This document shows positions 57,142-64,000 of a stretch of 64,000 nt of DNA, one piece after another (position 1 is the stretch's first letter; every line of letters begins with the position of its first letter). The stretch is taken from positions 42,559,912-42,623,911 of the forward strand of contig CP136064.1 in NCBI GenBank assembly GCA_032622095.1, read 5' to 3'. This stretch comes from Siphonodentalium dalli (Eukaryota > Mollusca > Scaphopoda > Gadilida > Siphonodentaliidae). A program made the translations under genes and the position numbers. The notes under the pieces were generated by a model. It was given only the letters and a program-made list of their open reading frames with translations, was not told the origin of the DNA and made no database searches.

Positions 57142-57314
57142 TTTTTGTCACACACATTTGTAGTTGGTATAATGCCAACTAGAAATGTGTGTGACAAAAA
57201 TGGCGTTTGCACAGTCATATAAGGATTAATTGTCATGTGGACTGTTTTTATGGAGATGTAACCGTGAGGTAAGTGGTCTCCATAAAAACAGTCCACATGA
57301 AGTTAATCCTTATA
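57142..57314. repeat. Two adjacent hairpins
   Basis: Hairpin 1 (57142-57200): TTTTTGTCACACACATTT and its inverse around a TAGTTGG stem. Hairpin 2 (57218-57314): CATGTGGACTGTTTTTATGG and its inverse, loop about 25 bases. They lie 18 bases apart. Could be two MITE ends or one composite palindromic element. Confidence 0.8.
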
Positions 57315-58760
57315 TTTATATACATTTAGCGAAAAAGCCACTTTTGTAAATATATTTAAATGGAAAAGTGTGTCGTGACAAAACAAGCCCAAAATATCCC
57401 ATAGCACCCTTGGCAAAAGTTAACAGGAACAATTTATCTTTATATTGAAACCCGATGATGTATTAAGTCAATCCTGCGCGAGTCCAAATGCGCCCAAAAC
57501 ATTACGCGTTCTTCTTTCCGAAACTGATGACGTGTCGATGTAATTATGAGGCTGCAGTTATGAGCTGTTGCGCGTTCACCGAGAAATAATTGCAACTAGC
57601 CACGTGGGCGCCGACCAATCGGAATGCTGGATTTAGTGATGATAACACTTAGTATGTAAATATAATAGATTAACATTATTCCTACGAGCCATGAACTAGA
57701 TGATGACCATTGTAAAAAGGTTATGCGCAAACACTGAAGGAAAAAAAGACCAAATAACACTGCGTAGTCTAGGCAAAAAATTCTCTGAATGTCACACACG
57801 TAATGAAAGAATGACCTTTAATGGAAATAGAGATTATTCTGGATTATTCTTCCTTTTGTTTGAATTGTTGCAACTTTGTGCGAGACTTTTCTCACATCAA
57901 AACGGGACCAACGCTCAATTTCGATTGATAACACGCAAGTCTGAGTTTAGTGTGCCTGCCATTTGCAGAATGAGGTCCCCAGATGGCGAATTTAGTGGGT
58001 TAGCATCATTAAATTATCCCTCTGGGGTACCTTATTCTGCTTAGCCCTCATTTTCTCTGGAAAGTTTCTTTATCATCAAATTTCAAAAGAAACTTCCTCA
58101 TGTAGATTCTATTTCTTTTTTAGTTTAATTTCTCTATATCCCCATATTGGCAGACGACACATTGCACAATCGAGGTTCCCAATGGGTGTACATCACAATA
58201 TTCTCCATTTGGGAACTTCAATCTCAAACTCGATCCAGGCAGAGTTATCTCCCATCGCTCCGTTGAGATAACGGAGAGGGCGCTACATGGAGTTTGCTTC
58301 ACTCTGAGTATGTCTCCCATAGCAGATGAGGCCACGTAGAATGAGGTCACCAGATGGTGAATTTCGTGATGCTAGCCCGCTGTGTGGGATAACATCACTA
58401 AATTCACCCTCTGGGGACCTCATTCTGCAAATTACATGGACACTAAACTCAGGCTTGACAACACGATGACTGGGCATCTATAGTCAAATAGATTTAAATT
58501 AAAATACGATTCAACAGGGCCATTTCATACCATATATGGATATCCGCCTTTGTTTCCACATTCAATTTATCTACGATAAATCCAAAATGACCGCCATAAT
58601 GGATGCCAAAATTACAATATTTGACGTTTTTTCACTAATATCTTTAAAATCAGTTTCTGCTTTTTAGAACTGTTTGAGAATTATAACTTTATTTTGTATT
58701 GGTCCTGTTAACTGACCATTGGAGCAATGAAATATGCCATTCATGGGCTCCCTGCCACAT
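57315..58760. repeat. Region with repeats of the CAGAATGAGGTCCCCAGA family
   Basis: No gene. Copies of a repeat with TTTGCAGAATGAGGTCCCC and the inverse-like CTCTGGGGACCTCATTCTGC lie at about 57950-58050 and 58325-58465. A longer associated block with GGCAGACGACACATTGCA is at about 58060-58300 and again at 59330-59500. They are diverged relatives of the clean element at 60752-60926. Confidence 0.65.
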
Positions 58761-58769
58761 CCGATCCAG

Positions 58770-59285
58770 GGTTCGCGCTGCCACTTGCCAAATTTGCCAA
58801 TGGCAAAAATAATTCACATTTGGCGAAAAATATTTTCATTTGGCAAGTCACTTTTTAATTCCTCAATAAAGTTGAAAAATATCGGTCAATCAATACCATT
58901 AATTTTAGGAAACTATTACACCTCCATTGATCTCTGTTAATCTGGTAACATTACATGTATTATCGATGGATTAACAGTATTTAGTGTGGTGGTGGTGTTT
59001 ACATAGCTAATCCTCTTGTGATATGTTCCCGTCTGATGTAGCAACTCTTCTACCATTTTATTGTTCGGTGATTGGTTTATTGTTGTATGATAAACCACAA
59101 TAGATATGCGAGTATAATTATTAACTAAATGATTTCCTATCGATATCAAACGTCGTTCAAACCGCGAGTGTCGAAATATAAAACTCAGTCAAGGTTGCAG
59201 AAAACGATACTATCAGGGATAACATTTGGCTAAAAATATTTTCATTTGGCAAATTATTTGGCAAAAGTGAATTTCGGTCCAGCGT
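58770..59285. repeat. Repeat with TTGCCAAATTTGCCAATGGC ends
   Basis: Begins with CACTTGCCAAATTTGCCAAT and ends with a cluster of TTTGGCAAA-like phrases (59225-59275). Another partial copy is at about 63360-63425. No coding content recognised. Confidence 0.55.
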
Positions 59286-60272
59286 GGACCTTGCTCTAGG
59301 GACCTCATTCTGCTTGGGCATCATCTTCTCTGGAAAGTTTCTTTATTATCTAATTTCTATAGAAACTTCTTCACATAGATTCTATTTCTTTTTTAGTTTA
59401 GTTTCTCCATATCCCCAAATTGGCAGACGACACATTGCATTATCGAGGTTCCCAATGGGTGTACATCACAATATTCACCATTTGGGATCTTCAATTTGAG
59501 TCTATGTCTCCCATAGCAGATGAGGTCATGCAGAATGTGGTCCCCAGAGAGTAAATTTGGTGATGCTAGCCTGCTTTGCGGGATGGCATCACTAAATTCA
59601 CCCTCTGGGGACTGCATTATGCAAATGACAGGCCCACTAAACTCGTGCTTGAGCAATACTGATGGGAATCACTCATGTAATAACTCTTACATAACTGGAG
59701 CTTTCTGAAATTCCTGAGTCTCCCATAGGGAACCTTGCATATATAAGAGAATGCATTGGCCTAATAATATTTACCCTGACCTTGTAAGCCAGTGCATTCT
59801 CTTATGCAACTCCCTATGCACTGGCACATGGCCTTTAATGCTGCATTAGCGCAGCTCCCGTCATGAAAGGGTTAATGAAGATTTAATTTCTGATATTTGT
59901 AATGTCAACAGAATTATTTGTAAAGCAGCAGCACACCACATGTTGGATGGGGATCATGAACATATATATATATGTCTTTTGTTTCTAAATGAAAAGGATT
60001 GTTACCATACTTATTACTTGTAAAAAACACAGAGTTCCATCGTCTTAAGTCGCGTCATCTTTTCAAATGTCAGCGTCGCACGATGTAAATGATGTTCGCC
60101 TCGACCATAAAACCCAAATTATAAAATACAAGCATCATCAGACATGACAAGACAAGCGCCGACTCTTTCCGAATAAACATGTAATTTGTTTTCTATCAGC
60201 GGATTCTAGGATGGGTGGCATGTAATAAACACAGAATGACACATGTGTGAATGAGTTTGTCAGCATGTCATT
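59286..60272. repeat. Mixed repeats, no gene
   Basis: Contains a second copy of the GGCAGACGACACATTGCA block (59330-59500), another CAGAATG-type copy (59525-59655) and a degraded relative of the TA-flanked MITE hairpin (CTTGCATATATAAGAGAATG near 59735-59830). The rest is unassigned. Confidence 0.6.
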
Positions 60273-60274
60273 TA

Positions 60275-60487
60275 CAGTAATGCCCTAAATAATCAACTCC
60301 TTAACCACAGCAGAATTATGGGTAACTTTTCAGGATTTAGTCGGAAATATGGCTTGTTGACATTCATCGGAAATCTCTCAGTGAGAGCTTTCCGATGAAT
60401 GGCAAAAAGCCATATTTCCGACTAAATCCTGAAAAGTTACCCATAATTCTGCTGTGGTTAAGGAGTCAATCATTTAGGGCATTACTG
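60275..60487. mobile_element. Fully palindromic TA-flanked MITE
   Basis: 213 bp that folds almost end to end: CAGTAATGCCCTAAAT at one end and its inverse at the other, symmetric about 60381. Flanked by TA at 60273-60274 and 60488-60489. CAGTA-type ends with TA duplication resemble pogo/Tc1-type MITEs. A 70-codon open frame inside is incidental. Confidence 0.85.
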
Positions 60488-60751
60488 TATGTGTTCACTG
60501 AAGGATGGAACCTCTTGTTGTATCCTTCCACGCTGGCACTCGTGCCATATCAACAAACCAATTCACAAACTCTTGTTGTTCTGTGTATTTATTGCCCTTC
60601 ATTTTAGCCAAATAAAAGCATAACAACAAATAACAGGTACATTTTAAATATTTATGTCATGAATCTTCCGTTTGATAAAACACAAAATGGTGACAATATT
60701 TAAATAAAGAATGAGTGAAAATTGAATGAAATGAAAAGTGGTCACGTTTAG

Positions 60752-60926
60752 CAAGCCTTGAAATAGTGTGTCTGTCATTTGCAGAATGAGGTCCCCAGAG
60801 GGTGAATTTAGTGTTCTCTGGGAACCTGATTCTGCTTACACCTCAGCAGAATGAGGTTCCCAGAGGGTGAATTCACCCTCTGGGGACCTCATTCTGCAAA
60901 TGACAGACACACTATTTCAAGGCTTG
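60752..60926. mobile_element. hAT-like palindromic MITE with exact 8-bp duplication
   Basis: 175 bp with ends CAAGCCTTGAAATAGTGTG and its inverse, flanked by ACGTTTAG on both sides (60744-60751 and 60927-60934). The inner sequence carries the CAGAATGAGGTCCCCAGAGG motif in inverted copies. It is the cleanest member of the family seen near 57950, 58325 and 59525. Confidence 0.88.
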
Positions 60927-60934
60927 ACGTTTAG

Positions 60935-61507
60935 ATAAAAAGCTATCACAGTTAACAATAATTTGACACAGTAACTTAAATCATACTCGGAAATAACAAT
61001 GAATAATAACGTTATAAGTTAGGATAAATAAACATTGTTTTAAACATGTACCTGCACATCTAATAAATATCGTCCTCCCAAAATAAAACAGCTGGTTTTC
61101 ATGTTGGTTCTTGAGCACACCAAATGTAAAATGGCAATTAACCCTTCCATGACTGGCGCTTCATGAAATTTTGTGAAAACCCTCCACCAATGCATTCTCT
61201 TATATATGCAAATATTATATATTGGAGTCTCGCAGAATACACTGGCCTAACAATATTTTTCTTGACCTTGTAATCCAGTGCATTCTCTTATATACACAAG
61301 GCTCCCTATGGGAGACTTGCATATATAAGAGAATGCACTGGCACATGATCACTAATGCGGCACCAGCACAGCTCATGTCATGAACAGGTTACATCTAAAG
61401 TTATTACAGATGGTCTATCAATGCAGTTTTCCGCGCAAGATGCATTTTTCACTCTAATGGCCATAACTTTTTTGGTTACAATTGAATTTCCTCCCCCTGT
61501 GTGGGCA
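60935..61507. repeat. Sequence with degraded TATATAAGAGAATGCA hairpins
   Basis: No gene. At about 61190-61345 there are several diverged copies of CCAATGCATTCTCTTATATA and its inverse, relatives of the TA-flanked MITE. Confidence 0.6.
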
Positions 61508-62255
61508 TAGGGGCATGGCTAAAGGGTCTCCATTGCAACTATACCTCTCCTGAAAATAGACTGAAATTTCCAAGCCCAGGAATTTAAACTCTCAACCCCT
61601 TGGGTTGGAATTCTTCAACTGATGCACCAAACTTTCCAACTGTTGGAAATTACCAACCTAACTGAAATTTCCAACAATTTCCAACAATTTCCAACAATTT
61701 GACCAAAAGTAGGAATATACTACTTTTTGGTCTAAATCAACAAATTTCACAACACATACTTATTGGAATATCAATATATCACAACAATTTCAACCAACTT
61801 ATGGTCTGAAATTTTGTATTAACCCTTTACCCAACAGAAGGGCCCTGTGCCAATGCATTCTCTTATATATGCGAGTCGACCATAGGTCGCCTCGCATATA
61901 TAAGAGAATGCATTGGCTTAACACATTAAAAATTATAAAATTGTTAAAGAATGTAAGAAAAAATGGTAAAAAGTGTTAAAAAAAAGATTTTTTTAGGCCA
62001 ATGCATTCTCTTATATATGCGAGGCGACCTATGGTCGACTCGCATATATAAGAGAATGCATTGGCACAGGGTATAACTGTAACTATCACAATGTGGTCAA
62101 GGAGCCGGTTCCAATGATATCCATATTTGTATGGTTTTATTGAGACAGACCCCAAGATATTTTAGGCTGTTGAAGCTTTATTTGGCCGGTTTTGGCCGGT
62201 TTGTTGGGTAAAGGGTTAATGTTGTGTGATGCATGAAAATGTCGCCACATCCCTG
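61508..62255. mobile_element. hAT-like element with nested hairpin MITE
   Basis: Starts TAGGGGCATGGCTAAAGGG and ends GCCACATCCCTG, matching the ends of the element at 27535. Flanking 8-mers TGTGGGCA and CATGGGCA agree at six of eight positions, a plausible decayed duplication. It carries GGAAATTTCCAAC-like phrases and a 225-bp nested hairpin pair at 61847-62071. Confidence 0.7.
61847..62071. mobile_element. Short form of the double-hairpin MITE
   Basis: 225 bp from CCCTGTGCCAATGC to GCATTGGCACAGGG. It keeps both inner hairpins but lacks the outer 60 or so bases with TGTGACCCGCC. Either a distinct subfamily or an element whose outer ends were lost. Confidence 0.8.
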
Positions 62256-63876
62256 CATGGGCAGACCAAAAGATCATTGAAATCTGATCTATTGTGACTA
62301 AAGTAATAATATCCATCATCACTTTGGATGTGGGAGGGAAAAATATCACCCTAGGGGCCAGATATTTGGGCCGGACACGAGGCTTGCCAAGGGTGAGATA
62401 TTTCCATACCCACATCCCAGGTCATGATGTATTATTTTTCTCCCAACCGAAGAACCTCATTCTGATTTCTCATTTTCTACCAGTTTGGCACATTTTAGTA
62501 GATTCTTAACTGTACATCTGTGGTGAAATCTGAATCAATAATTGTAATTATAGTGGATAATTTCGGTATATACTGAAAAAACAAAGCGTGTTAATCGAAC
62601 GAGCAGTGTTAACACATTTGAATGAAATCGACATGGCTAGTGAAAACGACATGGCTTTGTCACAACATTATCACACCTGGAATGAATTCCGATAAGAGGG
62701 TTTTGATCTGATCTGTGTTTACCATGGAAAATGTCTCTTCCATAGGAAAAGGGGACATATTTCTGTTTACATGATAGAAGGAATGTAAGTTTAACGAGTT
62801 CAGCAATTTATTGTAATGATAATAATTTACAGAAAGTTGAACTATTTCTTTCATCATTTGTGAAACGACTAATGTTTAAGAAATGTACAAAAGTACTGTA
62901 TGTACTATTTGATTTGGGGAATTGGCCTTCCGTTTGATCGAATGTGTTGTACTCATAGTCGTTTAAAGTGTATTTTATGCAAGTCTGCATTTGTAAATGG
63001 ACTCATGATGAAGGCCCACCCCCTCTCTTGGTCACCATTGTTTTAGTTTACACAAAACTTTTAGAAGGCTCGTTAAAATAGTTTTGGCTCTCAATTAAGT
63101 ATGTAAATCAGTCACGTGGGTGGTGTGAGACAAGTCACATGGGGTGTGAGATAGGGAAATCTCAAATGGCTATCCCAAATGGACTGCCTGTGTTAAAATG
63201 TGTAGGGGTGGGAGAAATAGATATCCAAAGTAATAAATATTGAAATATGCCCAGACACATGGATGGATTTCTATACTTCAAACATCTAAACTTCATTTGT
63301 CGGGGATAATAAAATGATTGAACTGTTGAAGATGAAAGAAGAAGGCCAGGTTTTGTTCTACCACTTGGCAAATTTGCCAATGGCAAAATATTATTTCACT
63401 TGGTAAATAATTTGACAAGTGGGTTTTTAATTCTGTTTAAATGACTTTGGAAGTCACTAAGAAACCTACACAATTGAGAAAAGTTTGTTTGAGGCTGATA
63501 TAAGTAATATGTTTATAACTGGCTGTTCATTTCCCAAGCAAAACTACGCTACTTTGCATGAAACAGAAAAATTTAATGATAAAATAGTTTTTTTTAACAG
63601 TTAATTAACCCTCTTTGTCTGTTCAAGTTATGGAGTTCATGTGGGCAGTCATTGTAATAATGCATGTTAATGGCGACATTGTATTCCATGTATTTATGGT
63701 GATGGTTGCTGTTTTACGACCAAGGATTATAAGACAACATGTTTTAATCAGTTGAATGTTAAAGATGGATTCATTATATTAGTGGCTCTTTATGTCCCCA
63801 AAACTGATGCAGTCGAAATAATATGTATGCTTTGATGACAGAGACTTGTAATTTGTAACATTTCTACTTCGATATA
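62256..63876. other. Unassigned right flank
   Basis: No gene recognised. A small inverted repeat with GATGTGGG and CCCACATC lies at about 62326-62426, and a partial TTGCCAAT repeat at about 63360-63425. The rest is AT-rich. Confidence 0.5.
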
Positions 63877-64000
63877 TGTGACCCGCCATATAAAATCCAG
63901 TCGTAAGTCGGGATTTTTTACCCTGTGCCAATGCATTCTCTTATATATGCGAGTCGACCATAGGTCGCCTCGCATATATAAGAGAATGCATTGGCCTAAC
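63877..64000. mobile_element. TA-flanked double-hairpin MITE, copy cut by window end
   Basis: Begins TGTGACCCGCCATAT after TA (63875-63876) and contains the first inner hairpin. It runs off the window. Confidence 0.88.

Noticed and set aside
1-64000. tRNA or rRNA genes
   Set aside because: No cloverleaf with A and B box spacing or rRNA-like block was noticed by eye; a tRNAscan run would be needed to be certain.

Overview
The window is eukaryotic, A+T-rich and crowded with repeats. It has no operons and no bacterial features. Coding sequence is split into short exons with GT/AG borders. GTCCGTC-type microsatellite repeats, GACCTTGAA-type tandem elements and a decayed LINE suggest an invertebrate, most likely a mollusc. 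That assignment is an inference from repeat character and was not tested by any search.

The main structure is a direct tandem duplication. Unit 1 is about 2110-25790 and unit 2 about 26385-53540. Each unit holds, in the same order, a degraded LINE 3' part on the minus strand, a six-exon arylacetamide-deacetylase-like (AADAC-like) esterase gene on the plus strand, a second intact last exon for that gene, and a 3' flank with a decaying unknown reading frame. Exon phases join cleanly. Exons 1-5 (4828-16299 and 34057-40344) encode the membrane anchor, the HGG(G/A) oxyanion motif and the YRLAPE strand. Either of two phase-compatible terminal exons (6a at 17970 and 43098; 6b at 21531 and 49363) would supply the whole catalytic triad. 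Predicted products are 398-400 residues. Exon 6a of both units reads GGSAGG at the nucleophile, and exon 6b of both units reads the canonical GDSAGG.

Because the units are paralogous, their introns work as filled-site and empty-site pairs for mobile elements. They show a MITE family with TTAA target duplications (eight copies), a second TTAA family, a TA-flanked double-hairpin MITE, a 638-bp GACCTT-repeat element with an 8-bp target duplication, and a 2.1-kb hAT-like foldback element with an exact 8-bp duplication. Intron 2 of both units holds a foldback-like structure whose inverted ends are tandem GGTCCGTATCAGCCGG-like repeats. The sequence just upstream of exon 1 is unrelated between the two units.

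Past the duplication, 53786-55051 is one intronless serine/threonine kinase reading frame of 421 residues. Its catalytic loop reads HRDICNQN, lacking the usual lysine. A perfect TGACGTCA site lies about 80 bases upstream. From 55060 to the end I see no genes, only MITEs, palindromes and unassigned AT-rich sequence.
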